Shown: positions 42,534 to 52,796, counted from the stretch's first letter. The stretch is 64,000 nt of DNA from Candidatus Ideonella esbjergensis (GCA_016710065.1 JADJLP010000001.1:1526001-1590000); one strand, 5' to 3'. Numbers and translations are program-made. The notes: generated from the letters alone by a model not told the origin.

Positions 42534-44222
42534 TCAGGGGTTGCCTTGGTCCAGCTTGGCGCGCAACAGGGCACCCAGGCTGGTCGTGCCGGCGTTTTCA
42601 CGCTCGTTCGACTGCGACAGGCGCTGCATGGCTTCTTGCTGGTCGACGTTGTCCTTGGCCTTGATCGACAGCTGGATGTTGCGGGTCTTGCGATCCACGT
42701 TGACGATCATTACCGAGACTTCGTCGCCTTCCTTCAGCACGTTGCGCGCGTCTTCCACGCGGTCACGGCCGATTTCAGAGGCGCGCAGGTAGCCCATCAC
42801 GTCGTCGGCCAGCTTGACCTCGGCACCACGCGGGTCCACGGTCTGGACCACGCCGTTGACCACGGCACCACGGTCGTTCAGGGTGGTGTAGGTGGCAAAC
42901 GGGTCGCCATCGAGCTGCTTGATGCCCAGCGAGATGCGCTCACGCTCGACGTCAATGCCCAGCACCAGGGCTTCAACTTCCTGGCCCTTCTTGAAGTTGC
43001 GCACGGCAGCTTCGCCAGTCTCGTGCCACGACAGGTCGGACAGGTGCACCAGGCCGTCGATGCCGGCAGCCAGGCCCACGAACACGCCGAAGTCGGTGAT
43101 CGACTTGATGGGGCCCTTGACCTTGTCGCCGCGCTTGACCGTGGCGCTGAACTCTTCCCAGGGGTTGGCCTTGCACTGCTTCATGCCCAGCGAGATGCGA
43201 CGCTTGTCTTCGTCGATCTCCAGCACCATGACTTCAACTTCTTCGCCCAGGGTGACGATCTTGGAAGGTGCGACGTTCTTGTTGGTCCAGTCCATCTCGG
43301 AGACGTGCACCAGGCCTTCGATGCCGGGTTCGATCTCAACGAATGCACCGTAGTCGGCGATGTTGGTGATCTTGCCGAACAAACGGGTGCTGTTCGGGTA
43401 GCGGCGGGCCACGCCCATCCAGGGGTCGTCGCCCAGCTGCTTGATGCCCAGCGAAACGCGGTTCTTCTCGGCGTCGAACTTCAGGACCTTGGCTTGCAGC
43501 TCTTGGCCAACCGTCACCACTTCGCTCGGGTGACGGACACGGCGCCAGGCCATGTCGGTGATGTGCAGCAGGCCGTCGATGCCGCCCAAATCCACGAACG
43601 CACCGTATTCGGTGATGTTCTTGACCACGCCATTGACGATGGCGCCTTCGGACAGGGTTTCGAGCAGCTTGGCGCGTTCCTCGCCCATCGAAGCCTCGAC
43701 GACAGCGCGGCGCGACAACACGACGTTGTTGCGCTTGCGGTCGAGCTTGATGACCTTGAAGTCCATGGTCTTGCCCTCGTAGGGGCTCATGTCCTTCACG
43801 GGGCGGGTGTCGAGCAGCGAACCGGGCAGGAAGGCGCGGATGCCATTGACCAGCACGGTCAGGCCGCCCTTGACCTTGCCGCTGACGGTGCCGATGACGA
43901 ACTCACCGGACTCGAGAGCGGTTTCCAGCGACAGCCACGAGGCCAGGCGCTTGGCCTTGTCGCGCGACAGGATGGTGTCGCCGTAGCCGTTTTCAACGGC
44001 GTCGATGGCCACGGAGACGAAGTCGCCGACTTGCACTTCGATTTCGCCGGTGTCGTTCTTGAATTCCTCGATGGGCACATACGCTTCGGACTTCAGACCG
44101 GCGTTGACCACCACATGGCTGTGCTCGATGCGAACCACCTCGGCAGAGATGACTTCGCCCACGCGCATGTCGGCGCTCTTGAGCGATTCCTCAAAGAGAG
44201 CGGCAAAAGATTCTTGGGTCAT
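42534..44222 (-). CDS. rpsA: 30S ribosomal protein S1
   Basis: 562 residues with six S1 (OB-fold) repeats, e.g. GKVKGGLTVLVNGIRAFLPG, VKNITEYGAFVDLGGIDGLL, KITNIADYGAFVEIEPGIEG and IKSITDFGVFVGLAAGIDGL. It binds mRNA on the 30S subunit. Start ATG 44222 (MTQESFAALFEESLKSADMR) has CAGGAAATCAA upstream. The 158-bp 5' region carries a GCCGGC/GCCGGC stem (44233-44253) that could serve S1 autoregulation, as known in E. coli. Confidence 0.97.
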   Translation of the reverse strand: MTQESFAALFEESLKSADMRVGEVISAEVVRIEHSHVVVNAGLKSEAYVPIEEFKNDTGEIEVQVGDFVSVAIDAVENGYGDTILSRDKAKRLASWLSLETALESGEFVIGTVSGKVKGGLTVLVNGIRAFLPGSLLDTRPVKDMSPYEGKTMDFKVIKLDRKRNNVVLSRRAVVEASMGEERAKLLETLSEGAIVNGVVKNITEYGAFVDLGGIDGLLHITDMAWRRVRHPSEVVTVGQELQAKVLKFDAEKNRVSLGIKQLGDDPWMGVARRYPNSTRLFGKITNIADYGAFVEIEPGIEGLVHVSEMDWTNKNVAPSKIVTLGEEVEVMVLEIDEDKRRISLGMKQCKANPWEEFSATVKRGDKVKGPIKSITDFGVFVGLAAGIDGLVHLSDLSWHETGEAAVRNFKKGQEVEALVLGIDVERERISLGIKQLDGDPFATYTTLNDRGAVVNGVVQTVDPRGAEVKLADDVMGYLRASEIGRDRVEDARNVLKEGDEVSVMIVNVDRKTRNIQLSIKAKDNVDQQEAMQRLSQSNERENAGTTSLGALLRAKLDQGNP

Positions 44223-44380
44223 TTGATTTCCTGAGCCGGCTTGAACAGCCGGCATTCGCTGCAGCCCTGGCGAGCTGCGGGGTTGAGGTTGTGAGATCAC
44301 CACCCCCAGTCGATGCTTTGCGCATCTGCGGGGAGGGCGGTGGGCCCTTGTTCTTCATTGCGCCGCTTGCGCAGCACACC

Positions 44381-46393
44381 TCAGAACGGTCTGCTCTGCG
44401 CCCACCAATCCAGACACTTCAGCACCGATTCCTCGATGCCCATGTCGGAGTTGTCGAGCAACTTCGCATCCTGCGCTGGCCTGAGTGGTGCGACCGTGCG
44501 GTTTTGGTCCCGCTGGTCGCGCTGCTCCAAGTCGGCGCGAAGACTGTCGATATTAGCCGGATTTCCCTTTGAAATCAACTGCTTGTGCCGGCGCTCGGCG
44601 CGGTGCTGGGCACTGGCTGTGAGGTAGACCTTCATGTCGGCGCCGGGAAACACCACGGTGCCCATGTCGCGGCCGTCGGCCACCAGGCCAGGTGTGCGGC
44701 GAAAACTCAGTTGCAAAGCGTGCAGGGCCTGGCGCACCTGGGGGTGCACCGAGACCTGCGAGGCCATGCCGCCGGTTGATTCCAGCCGCAGCGGGTCGGT
44801 GATGTTGCGGTCGCTCAGGAACACCTCGTGGCCCACGAAACGCAGATCCAGCGTCGCGGCCATCGCGGCCAGGGCTGGTTCGTCGCTCAGCGGGATGCCG
44901 GCGTCTTGGGCGGCCAGGGCGGTGGCGCGGTATAGCGCACCCGAATCCAGCAGGTGGTAACCCAAGCGCGCTGCCAGTTCGGCCGCCAGCGTGCCCTTGC
45001 CAGAAGCGGTGGGGCCGTCCACGGTCAGCACCGGCACGGCGCCGTCCACCGGGGTGACACGCTCGAACAGCGCCTCGAAGTAATCGGGGAAGGTTTTGGC
45101 CACGCACTTGGGGTCTTCAATGCGAACCGGCACCGGCGGCTTGGCGCCAGCCAAGGGGTTGAAGGCAGCAAGCGACAAACACATGGCCATGCGGTGGTCG
45201 TCGTAGGTGTGGATGCTGGCGGGCTGCCAAGCGCGGAGCGGCTGCACCACGATGTGGTCGGGGCCTTCCTCCACGGTAGCGCCCAGCTTGCGCAGCTCGG
45301 TGGTCATGGCGGCGATGCGGTCGGTTTCCTTCACGCGCCAGCTGGCGATGTTGTTCAGGCGGGTCGGGCCGTCGGCAAACAGCGCCATCACCGCCAGGGT
45401 CATTGCGGCATCCGGGATGTGATTGCAGTCCATCGTGATGGCCTGTAGCGGCCAGGCGCCACGACGCACCTCCAGCCAGCCCGGGCCACCCGAGACCTGT
45501 GCGCCCATGGCCTGGGCCGCTTCCACGAAGCGGATGTCGCCCTGGATGGAGTCGAAACCCACGCCCTCGATGCGCACCGGCGCGTCCACGCCGGCGATGG
45601 CGCCCAGCGCGATGAAGTACGAGGCCGACGAGGCATCGCCTTCCACATGGATGCTGCCGGGCGACTGGTAGGCCGAGCCCTGCGGCAGCACGAAGCGCTG
45701 ATAACCCTCGCGCTGCACCTGGATGCCGAAGCGCGCCAACAGACCCAGCGTGATGTCGATGTAGGGCTTGGAGATCAGCTCGCCCTGCACCTCGATGGTC
45801 ACCGGCCCTTCGGCGGTGACCAGGGGCAGCGCCAGCAGCAGGGCGGTGAGGAATTGGCTGGAGACGTCGCCTCGCACCCGGATGGGCGTGCGGGTGTCCA
45901 GCGCGTGGCGGGCGCCATCGCCCAGGCGCAGCGGCGGGAAACCCGGGTTGCCCAGGTCGGCCACCGGGCAGCCCAGCTGGCGCAGCGCGTCGACCAGATC
46001 GCCGATGGGCCGCTCGTGCATGCGCGGCACGCCCGAGAGCTCGAACGAGCCGCCCTGTGTGGCGGCCAGCACCGCCAGCGCGGCAGTGAGCGGGCGCATG
46101 GCCGTGCCCGCATTGCCCAGGAAGAGCTGGGCCTGCTTCGTGGCCAGTTGCCCACCAAGGCCGGTGACATGCAGCACCGTGCCGTCGCGGCGCAGCGTGC
46201 AGCCCAGGGCTTGCAGGGCGGCCAGCATCACGCGCGTGTCGTCGGAATCGAGCAGATCGTGCACGGCCGTGGTGCCGGCGGCCAGGCCGGCCAGCAGCAG
46301 CACACGGTTGGAGATGCTCTTGGAGCCGGGCAAGCGCAGGGTGCCTGCGGCGCGCGTAAACGGGGGCAGGTCTAGAAAGGCGGTGGAATACAT
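44381..46393 (-). CDS. aroA-cmk: fused EPSP synthase / cytidylate kinase
   Basis: 670 residues joining two enzymes. Residues 1-435: 3-phosphoshikimate 1-carboxyvinyltransferase, with LPGSKSISNRVLLLAGLAAG at the N-terminus, GNAGTAMRPLTAALAVLA and the DDHRMAMCLSLAAF active-site segment. Residues 445-670: cytidylate kinase with P-loop TVDGPTASGKGTLAAELAAR and LLDSGALYRATALAA. One continuous frame; the fusion is known from several Burkholderiales. Chorismate and dCMP/CMP metabolism are thus made from one protein. Next to tyrA upstream and rpsA downstream, all leftward. Confidence 0.95.
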   Translation of the reverse strand: MYSTAFLDLPPFTRAAGTLRLPGSKSISNRVLLLAGLAAGTTAVHDLLDSDDTRVMLAALQALGCTLRRDGTVLHVTGLGGQLATKQAQLFLGNAGTAMRPLTAALAVLAATQGGSFELSGVPRMHERPIGDLVDALRQLGCPVADLGNPGFPPLRLGDGARHALDTRTPIRVRGDVSSQFLTALLLALPLVTAEGPVTIEVQGELISKPYIDITLGLLARFGIQVQREGYQRFVLPQGSAYQSPGSIHVEGDASSASYFIALGAIAGVDAPVRIEGVGFDSIQGDIRFVEAAQAMGAQVSGGPGWLEVRRGAWPLQAITMDCNHIPDAAMTLAVMALFADGPTRLNNIASWRVKETDRIAAMTTELRKLGATVEEGPDHIVVQPLRAWQPASIHTYDDHRMAMCLSLAAFNPLAGAKPPVPVRIEDPKCVAKTFPDYFEALFERVTPVDGAVPVLTVDGPTASGKGTLAAELAARLGYHLLDSGALYRATALAAQDAGIPLSDEPALAAMAATLDLRFVGHEVFLSDRNITDPLRLESTGGMASQVSVHPQVRQALHALQLSFRRTPGLVADGRDMGTVVFPGADMKVYLTASAQHRAERRHKQLISKGNPANIDSLRADLEQRDQRDQNRTVAPLRPAQDAKLLDNSDMGIEESVLKCLDWWAQSRPF

Positions 46394-46438
46394 GGCGGCT
46401 CAGAACGCAGGCGGGCGGCAGTGCCGCGCCTGGATGAA

Positions 46439-47317
46439 TCATTGGTGGCGGGTGAGGGCGCCCATGCGCCAGTGGCTGCGGGCCTGCGAGACACCGCGCA
46501 CCAGGGCTTCCAGCGATTCGCCCTTGCAGTCGGCCAGCACCTGCTCCAGCACCTGCAAGGCACCGCGGAAGCGTTCGGATTGCTTGAGCACCTCCTCGCG
46601 GTTGGCGATCAGGATGTCGCGCCAGATGGCCGGGTCGCTCGCGGCAATGCGCGTGAAATCACGAAAACCGGGGCCGGCCAACGCCAGGAACTGCTCGCTC
46701 TCCTTCTGCTGCAGGATGCCAGTGAAGTAGGCAAAGGCCAGCAAATGCGGCAAATGGCTAACGGCGGCAAAGGCCGCGTCGTGGGCCTCGGGTGTCATGA
46801 CGCGCACGTCTGAACCCATGGCAACCCAAACCAGGCGAGCCTTCTCAACCAGTTCCGGGTCAGTCTGGGTGATGGGCGTGAGGATGGTGAGCCTGTCCTT
46901 GAACAGCAGCGCGTCGGCATGCTGCACGCCCGACAACTCCTTGCCGGCGATGGGGTGGGCAGGCACGAACGCGCCCACCTTGTCTTTCAGCACCCGGCGG
47001 GCTGCGTCCACCACGTCGCGCTTGGTACTGCCCACGTCCATGAACAGCACGTTGGGCGCCACCAGGTGGCGGATGGCGCGCAGTGTGGAATCGGTGGCGG
47101 CCACTGGCACAGCCAGCAGCACGATATCGGCGCCCGAGACGGCCAGCAGGGCCGATTCGGCCACCTGGTCGATCACACCCATCTGCTTGGCTTTTTCGGT
47201 GGTGGACGGTGACTTGCTGTAGCCGATCACGCGCTCCACCAGTCCTGCCTGTTTCAGCGCCAGCGCAAACGAGCCGCCCATCAGGCCGCAACCGATCAAT
47301 CCCAACTGTTTGAACAT
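46439..47317 (-). CDS. tyrA: prephenate dehydrogenase
   Basis: NAD(P)-dependent step to 4-hydroxyphenylpyruvate in tyrosine synthesis. 292 residues from ATG 47317 (MFKQLGLIGCGLMGGSFALA). GLIGCGLMGGSFALALKQAG is the nucleotide site; FVPAHPIAGKELSGVQHADA is the prephenate-binding motif. An ATG 9 bp upstream is equally in frame. Lies 22 bp after pheA. Confidence 0.94.
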   Translation of the reverse strand: MFKQLGLIGCGLMGGSFALALKQAGLVERVIGYSKSPSTTEKAKQMGVIDQVAESALLAVSGADIVLLAVPVAATDSTLRAIRHLVAPNVLFMDVGSTKRDVVDAARRVLKDKVGAFVPAHPIAGKELSGVQHADALLFKDRLTILTPITQTDPELVEKARLVWVAMGSDVRVMTPEAHDAAFAAVSHLPHLLAFAYFTGILQQKESEQFLALAGPGFRDFTRIAASDPAIWRDILIANREEVLKQSERFRGALQVLEQVLADCKGESLEALVRGVSQARSHWRMGALTRHQ

Positions 47318-47338
47318 GGCGGCCATGGCTTGTACTTC

Positions 47339-48451
47339 TCAATGCACGTCGATGGGGTAGGTGCCCAGCACCTTGAAGAAGGCGCAGACCTCGCGCAACT
47401 CCTTCAGCGCTGTCTGCACCTGCGGCTCGTCAGGGTGGCCTTGCAGATCAATGTAGAAGTAATACTCCCACTGGCCCGAGCGGGCCGGGCGCGACTCGAA
47501 ACGGCTCATCGATACACCGTGGCGCTTCAGCGGCACCAACAGATCATGCAGGGCACCGGGCCGGTTGGTGACTGAGAGGATGAGGCTGGTGCAGTCGTGG
47601 CCCGAGGCCTGGGGCTGTGGGTGGCGGTGCGGGTCCGTCACGATGACGAAGCGAGTGCGGTTGTGCGCGTCATCCTGAATCGCTGGCGTCACCACATGCA
47701 GGCCGTATTCGCTGGCGGCGCGTGCGCCCGCGATGCCAGCCAGTGTGGCGTCGGCGGCTGCCATGCGTGCACCCTCGGCATTGCTGGAAACTGGCCGGCG
47801 TTCGGCGTGTGGCAAATGCATGGACAGCCAGCCATGGCATTGCGCCAGCGCTTGCGGGTGCGCGCACACGGCCGCGATGCCTTCGAGCGAGTTGTCCTTG
47901 CGCAGCAGGTTCTGGCGCACGAACAGGCTGGTCTCGCCAATGATGAACAGCGGCGTGGTCAGGAAGATGTCCAGCGTGCGCGTGACCACGCCCTCATTGG
48001 AGTTCTCTACCGGCACCACCCCGAAATCGGCGGCGCCCGAGCTGGTCATGTGGAAGACCTCGTCCACGCTGGCGCATTGCACGCGCACGATGGACGAACC
48101 AAAGTAGCCCAGGGCAGCCTCTTCGCTGAAAGTGCCGGCGGGGCCCAGGTAGGCCACGCGGGTGGGTGTTTCCAGGGCGCGGCAGGCCGACATGATCTCG
48201 CGCCAGATGGGAGCCACGCTGTCGGTCCCCAGAGGCCCGGCATTGACGGCCTTGAGGCCGTCGATCACCTGGGCTTCGCGCTCGGGGCGGAACACGACCG
48301 ATCCTTCATGCTTCTTCAACTCACCCACGGCCAGCGCCAGGCCGGCGCGGCGGTTCAGCAGCGCGAGCAGGTCGCGGTCGAGCGCGTCGATCTGGTGACG
48401 CAGCGCCAGCAACTCGGGCTGAATGCTGGGGGGGTTGGGAGTGTCAGCCAT
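47339..48451 (-). CDS. pheA: chorismate mutase / prephenate dehydratase (P-protein)
   Basis: 370 residues. N-terminal AroQ mutase (LLALRHQIDALDRDLLALLN), central dehydratase with RVAYLGPAGTFSEEAALGYF and GVVPVENSNEGVVTRTLDIF, and a C-terminal ACT domain (TSLILSVTNRPGALHDLLVP with the ESRP feedback motif). Converts chorismate to phenylpyruvate. ATG 48451 overlaps the serC stop by 8 bp. The longer frame to 48592 is a shadow of serC. Confidence 0.95.
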   Translation of the reverse strand: MADTPNPPSIQPELLALRHQIDALDRDLLALLNRRAGLALAVGELKKHEGSVVFRPEREAQVIDGLKAVNAGPLGTDSVAPIWREIMSACRALETPTRVAYLGPAGTFSEEAALGYFGSSIVRVQCASVDEVFHMTSSGAADFGVVPVENSNEGVVTRTLDIFLTTPLFIIGETSLFVRQNLLRKDNSLEGIAAVCAHPQALAQCHGWLSMHLPHAERRPVSSNAEGARMAAADATLAGIAGARAASEYGLHVVTPAIQDDAHNRTRFVIVTDPHRHPQPQASGHDCTSLILSVTNRPGALHDLLVPLKRHGVSMSRFESRPARSGQWEYYFYIDLQGHPDEPQVQTALKELREVCAFFKVLGTYPIDVH

Positions 48452-49541
48452 GGCGGCGGGCGAAGTCCTGCATGTAAGACACCAGCGCCTGCACACCGGC
48501 CAGCGGCATGGCGTTGTAGATCGAGGCGCGCATGCCGCCCACACTCTTGTGGCCCTTGAGCTGCAACAAGCCGGCCTCGCGGGCTTCGGCAAGGAAGGAG
48601 TCGTTCAGGGCCTCGTTGGTCAGGAAGAAGGGCACGTTCATTCGCGAGCGGGCGTTGGCCTGCACACGGTTGCTGTAGAAGCCGCCACTGTTGTCTAGGT
48701 AGCCATACAGCAGGCCAGCCTTTTCGATGGCGCGGCGCTCCATCTCGGCCACACCGCCTTCGCGCTTGAGCCACTGGAACACCAGACCGGCGATGTAGAT
48801 GCCATAGGTGGGCGGCGTGTTGAACATCGAGCCGTTGTCGGCCACGGTCTTGTAGTTGAACGCCGAGGGGCAGATGTCCAGCGCGTGGCCCAGCAGGTCT
48901 TCGCGCACGAACACCAGCGTCACGCCGGCGGGGCCGATGTTCTTCTGCGCGCCGGCAAAGGCAAGACCCACGCGCGACCAATCAATCTGGCGCGACAAGA
49001 TGTGCGAAGAGCAGTCAACCACCAGCGGGGCGCGGCTGCCCAGCGCGGCCAGATAGGGCAACTCGTGCATCTCGACGCCATGGATGGTCTCGTTCGAGCA
49101 CACATGCACGTAGGCAGCGTCGGGGCGCAGCTGCCAGGTGGCGGGCGCCGGCATGTTGGTGTGGCCGCTGGACTCGTTGCTGGCAGCTGCCTGGGCATCG
49201 GCATAGCGCTTGGCTTCACCCAGAGATTTCTGGCTCCAGGCGCCAGTCACCACCACGTCTACCTTGCCGCCGCGAGAGAGGTTCATGGGCAGAAAGGCGT
49301 TTTCGCCCAGGCCGCCGCCCTGCATGAACAGAATGTGGAAGTTCGACGGCAGGGCCAGAAGTTCGCGCAGATCGCGCTCGGCCGCTTCGTAGATGGCGAT
49401 GAACTCCTTGCCGCGATGGCTCATCTCCATCACGCCCATGCCTGAACCGTGCCAGTCCAGCATCTCGGCGGCCGCCTCGCGCAGCACGGATTCTGGCAAC
49501 ACGGCCGGCCCGGCCGAGAAGTTGTAGGGGCGTAGGCTCAC
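48444..49541 (-). CDS. serC: phosphoserine aminotransferase
   Basis: PLP enzyme making phosphoserine (and acting in PLP synthesis). 365 residues from GTG 49541 (then SLRPYNFSAGPAVLPESVLR), the family start; the ORF open to 49712 is not used. MGVMEMSHRGKEFIAIYEAA, HILFMQGGGLGENAFLPMN and the PLP-lysine region LAFAGAQKNIGPAGVTLVFV are typical. Upstream is the DUF2059 gene, 10 bp away. Confidence 0.94.
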   Translation of the reverse strand: MSLRPYNFSAGPAVLPESVLREAAAEMLDWHGSGMGVMEMSHRGKEFIAIYEAAERDLRELLALPSNFHILFMQGGGLGENAFLPMNLSRGGKVDVVVTGAWSQKSLGEAKRYADAQAAASNESSGHTNMPAPATWQLRPDAAYVHVCSNETIHGVEMHELPYLAALGSRAPLVVDCSSHILSRQIDWSRVGLAFAGAQKNIGPAGVTLVFVREDLLGHALDICPSAFNYKTVADNGSMFNTPPTYGIYIAGLVFQWLKREGGVAEMERRAIEKAGLLYGYLDNSGGFYSNRVQANARSRMNVPFFLTNEALNDSFLAEAREAGLLQLKGHKSVGGMRASIYNAMPLAGVQALVSYMQDFARRHG

Positions 49542-49551
49542 GGCGCGGGGT

Positions 49552-50157
49552 TCACTTCTTCTTGGGCGCAGCGGCTGGCTTGGGTGCGGAAGCACTGGGC
49601 TCAGGCCGGTTGGTAGGGTTCTCTGCGGCAAATCGCCTTTGCAACTTCTGCTCCAGCGCGCGCAATTTCGGCTCCACGGCAGTACGCGTGTCTTCCACCA
49701 ATTTCCCAGCAAGCGTGCTTTGCATCTCGGCGCCCAACTGCTGATACTTCTTGGCCGCAGAGGTGTCTAGCCAGGCCACCAACTGCTTCAGTTCGTCTTC
49801 GCTCAACTTGTCTTCCAGCATGGGTGCCAAAGTGGCAGGCCCCAGTTTCAGTGCGCTCGCACGCAATTGCGTTTCCAGATCGTCGTAGAACTTCTTGATG
49901 TCGGCCTGCACCTCCTTGCCAACGGCATCGCGCCTGTCGGCAGGCACGCTGCGCATGGTCTGCCCGGCCGTCTGCAGCACCTGTTGCGCTACCTGGCCTG
50001 CCAGGGCGCGACCGACGCCTTCGATCGACTCGCGCTGCATTTGCACCACCTTCTCGGCCAGCTCTTTCTTGGTCTGCGCTGTGGCCGCTGCAGGCGCAAG
50101 CAGGCTGGCTGCCAGTGCAAATACACAAAGCGCCGGGAACTTCAGGGAAGTGGTCAT
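49552..50157 (-). CDS. exported DUF2059 protein
   Basis: 201 residues. Signal peptide ending APAAATA/QT. The mature part is helical; the region around residues 110-140 (APMLEDKLSEDELKQLVAWL) is the DUF2059 signature. C-terminal Pro/Ala/Lys tail. Periplasmic, function unknown. Stop of gyrA and this start overlap by 1 bp (50157). Confidence 0.85.
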   Translation of the reverse strand: MTTSLKFPALCVFALAASLLAPAAATAQTKKELAEKVVQMQRESIEGVGRALAGQVAQQVLQTAGQTMRSVPADRRDAVGKEVQADIKKFYDDLETQLRASALKLGPATLAPMLEDKLSEDELKQLVAWLDTSAAKKYQQLGAEMQSTLAGKLVEDTRTAVEPKLRALEQKLQRRFAAENPTNRPEPSASAPKPAAAPKKK

Positions 50158-52796
50158 CAGGTGTTTTCCTCGGCACCGGGGGCGCCATCGTTGTCAGCAT
50201 CGGTGCCGGAATCGTTGGCGTCGTTCTCGACGATGCGCTGCAAGCCGCTGAGCTTGGCGCCATCGTCGAGTGCAATCAAGGTCACGCCTTGCGTGGCCCG
50301 GCCCAATTCACGGATCTCGGACACTCGGGTGCGCACCAGCACACCCTTGTCGGTGATCAGCATGATCTCGTCGTTGGCGCGCACCAGCGTGGCGGCCACC
50401 ACCTTGCCGTTGCGCTCGGTCTGTTGGATAGCGATCATGCCCTTGGTGCCACGGCCGTGGCGGGTGTACTCGACGATGGTGGTGCGTTTGCCGTAGCCGT
50501 TTTCGCTGGCCGTGAGCACGCTCTGTGTTTCGTCTTCGGCCACGAGCATGGCGATCACGGTCTGACCGTCTTCCAGCATCATGCCTCGCACTCCGCGCGC
50601 CTGACGGCCCAGCGGGCGAACATCGTCTTCGTCGAAGCGCACGGCCTTGCCGCCGTCGCTGAACAGCATCACGTCGTGCTTGCCGTCGGTGAGGGCGGCG
50701 CCGATCAGGTAGTCGCCCTCGTCGAGGTCGACCGCGATGATGCCGGCCTTGCGCGGGTTACTGAACTCATCCAGCGCCGTCTTCTTCACCGTGCCACGTG
50801 CGGTGCACATGAAGATGAAATGGTCGGCCGGGAACTGGCGGTTCTCACCGGTGAGCGGCAGCACCACGGTCACCTTTTCGCCGGCCTGCAGCGGGAACAT
50901 GTTGACGATGGGCTTGCCGCGGCTGCCGCGGCCGCCCTGTGGCACTTCCCAGACCTTGAGCCAATAGACACGGCCGCGGTCAGAGAAGCACAGTATCCAG
51001 TCGTGCGTGTTGGCGATGAAGAGCTGGTCCACCCAGTCATCGTCCTTAGTGGTGGTGGCCTGCTTGCCGCGGCCGCCACGCTTTTGCGCGCGGTACTCGG
51101 CCAGCGGTTGGCTCTTCATGTAGCCGGTGTGGCTGAGCGTGACCACCATGTCGGTGGGCGTGATCAGGTCTTCGGTGCCCAGCTCCTGCACGTTGTGCTC
51201 GACCACCGAACGGCGCGCGCCGACCTTGGTCTGGCCGAACTCCTGCTTCACGGCGATCAACTCTTCGCTGATGATGAAGGTGACGCGTTCGGGCTTGGCC
51301 AGGATGTCGAGCAGGTCGGCGATCACCGACATCACGTCCTTGTACTCGCCAACGATCTTGTCCTGCTCCAGACCCGTCAGGCGCTGCAGACGCATCTGCA
51401 GGATCTCGCCGGCTTGGTCATCGGAAAGGCGGTACAGGCCATCTTCCTGCATGCCGTAATGGGCCGGCAGGCCTTCGGGGCGGTAGGCGGCGCGGCCGCC
51501 GGGGGTGTCGGCCTCGGCGCGCGAGAGCATGTCGCGCACCAGCGACGAATCCCAGCTCTTTTCCATCAAGGCGGCCTTGGCCACTGGCGGCGTCGGCGAG
51601 TTCTTGATCAGCTCAATGAAGTCGTCGATGTTGGCCAGCGCCACGGCCAGGCCCTCCAGCACATGGCCGCGCTCGCGGGCCCTGCGCAGCTCGTACACCG
51701 TGCGGCGGGTGACGACCTCGCGGCGGTGCTCCAGGAAGATTTCCAGCAACTGCTTGATGTTGCAAAGCTTGGGCTGGCCATCGATCAGCGCCACCATGTT
51801 GATGCCGAAGGTGTCCTGCAACTGGGTCTGCTTGTACAGATTGTTCAGGATCACTTCGGGCACTTCGCCACGCTTCAATTCGATGACGACCCGCATGCCG
51901 GACTTGTCCGACTCGTCCTGGATGTGGCTGATGCCGTCGATCTTCTTCTCGTGCACCAGTTCGGCAATGCGCTCGAGCAGCGTCTTCTTGTTGACTTGGT
52001 AGGGTAGCTCGTCAACGATGATGGACTGGCGTGCGCCACGGTCAATGTCTTCGAAGTGCACCTTGGCGCGCATCACCACCCGCCCGCGGCCCGTGCGGTA
52101 ACCCTCGCGCACCCCGTTGACGCCGTAGATGATGCCGGCGGTCGGGAAATCAGGTGCCGGGATGATCTCCATCAGCTGCTCGATGGTCGCGTCGGAAGCC
52201 TTGAGCAGGTGCAGGCAGGCGTCCACAACCTCGTTCAGATTGTGCGGCGGGATGTTTGTGGCCATGCCCACCGCGATACCGGTGGCACCGTTCACCAGCA
52301 GATTGGGCAAACGGGCCGGCAGAACCAGAGGCTCTTTCTCTGAGCCATCGTAGTTAGGGCCGAAGTCCACTGTTTCCTTGTCGATGTCGGCCAACATCTC
52401 GTGGGCTATTTTCGACAAGCGGATCTCGGTGTAACGCATTGCGGCCGCGTTGTCGCCGTCCACCGAGCCGAAGTTGCCTTGGCCATCGACCAGCATGTGG
52501 CGCAGCGAGAAATCCTGCGCCATGCGCACGATGGTGTCGTACACCGCCGTGTCGCCGTGCGGGTGGTACTTGCCGATCACGTCGCCCACGATACGGGCCG
52601 ACTTCTTGTAGGGCCGGTTCCAGTCGTTGTTCAGCTCGTGCATGGCGAACAGCACGCGCCGGTGCACCGGCTTCAATCCGTCCCGGGCATCAGGCAGGGC
52701 CCGGCCCACGATCACGCTCATCGCGTAATCAAGATATGAGCGCCGCATCTCCTCTTCGAGACTGATGGGCAAGGTTTCCTTGGCGAATTGGGTCAT
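50157..52796 (-). CDS. gyrA: DNA gyrase subunit A
   Basis: 879 residues. N-terminal winged helix/tower with the catalytic Tyr region NAAAMRYTEIRLSKIAHEML and the quinolone-resistance region KYHPHGDTAVYDTIVRMAQ; C-terminal beta-pinwheel with the GyrA box QRGGRGKQ. Ser/Asp positions of the quinolone region read GDTAVYDT, i.e. Thr in the usual Ser83 place and Asp87 retained. Heads the leftward gyrA-DUF2059-serC-pheA-tyrA-aroA/cmk-rpsA-ihfB block. Confidence 0.97.
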   Translation of the reverse strand: MTQFAKETLPISLEEEMRRSYLDYAMSVIVGRALPDARDGLKPVHRRVLFAMHELNNDWNRPYKKSARIVGDVIGKYHPHGDTAVYDTIVRMAQDFSLRHMLVDGQGNFGSVDGDNAAAMRYTEIRLSKIAHEMLADIDKETVDFGPNYDGSEKEPLVLPARLPNLLVNGATGIAVGMATNIPPHNLNEVVDACLHLLKASDATIEQLMEIIPAPDFPTAGIIYGVNGVREGYRTGRGRVVMRAKVHFEDIDRGARQSIIVDELPYQVNKKTLLERIAELVHEKKIDGISHIQDESDKSGMRVVIELKRGEVPEVILNNLYKQTQLQDTFGINMVALIDGQPKLCNIKQLLEIFLEHRREVVTRRTVYELRRARERGHVLEGLAVALANIDDFIELIKNSPTPPVAKAALMEKSWDSSLVRDMLSRAEADTPGGRAAYRPEGLPAHYGMQEDGLYRLSDDQAGEILQMRLQRLTGLEQDKIVGEYKDVMSVIADLLDILAKPERVTFIISEELIAVKQEFGQTKVGARRSVVEHNVQELGTEDLITPTDMVVTLSHTGYMKSQPLAEYRAQKRGGRGKQATTTKDDDWVDQLFIANTHDWILCFSDRGRVYWLKVWEVPQGGRGSRGKPIVNMFPLQAGEKVTVVLPLTGENRQFPADHFIFMCTARGTVKKTALDEFSNPRKAGIIAVDLDEGDYLIGAALTDGKHDVMLFSDGGKAVRFDEDDVRPLGRQARGVRGMMLEDGQTVIAMLVAEDETQSVLTASENGYGKRTTIVEYTRHGRGTKGMIAIQQTERNGKVVAATLVRANDEIMLITDKGVLVRTRVSEIRELGRATQGVTLIALDDGAKLSGLQRIVENDANDSGTDADNDGAPGAEENT

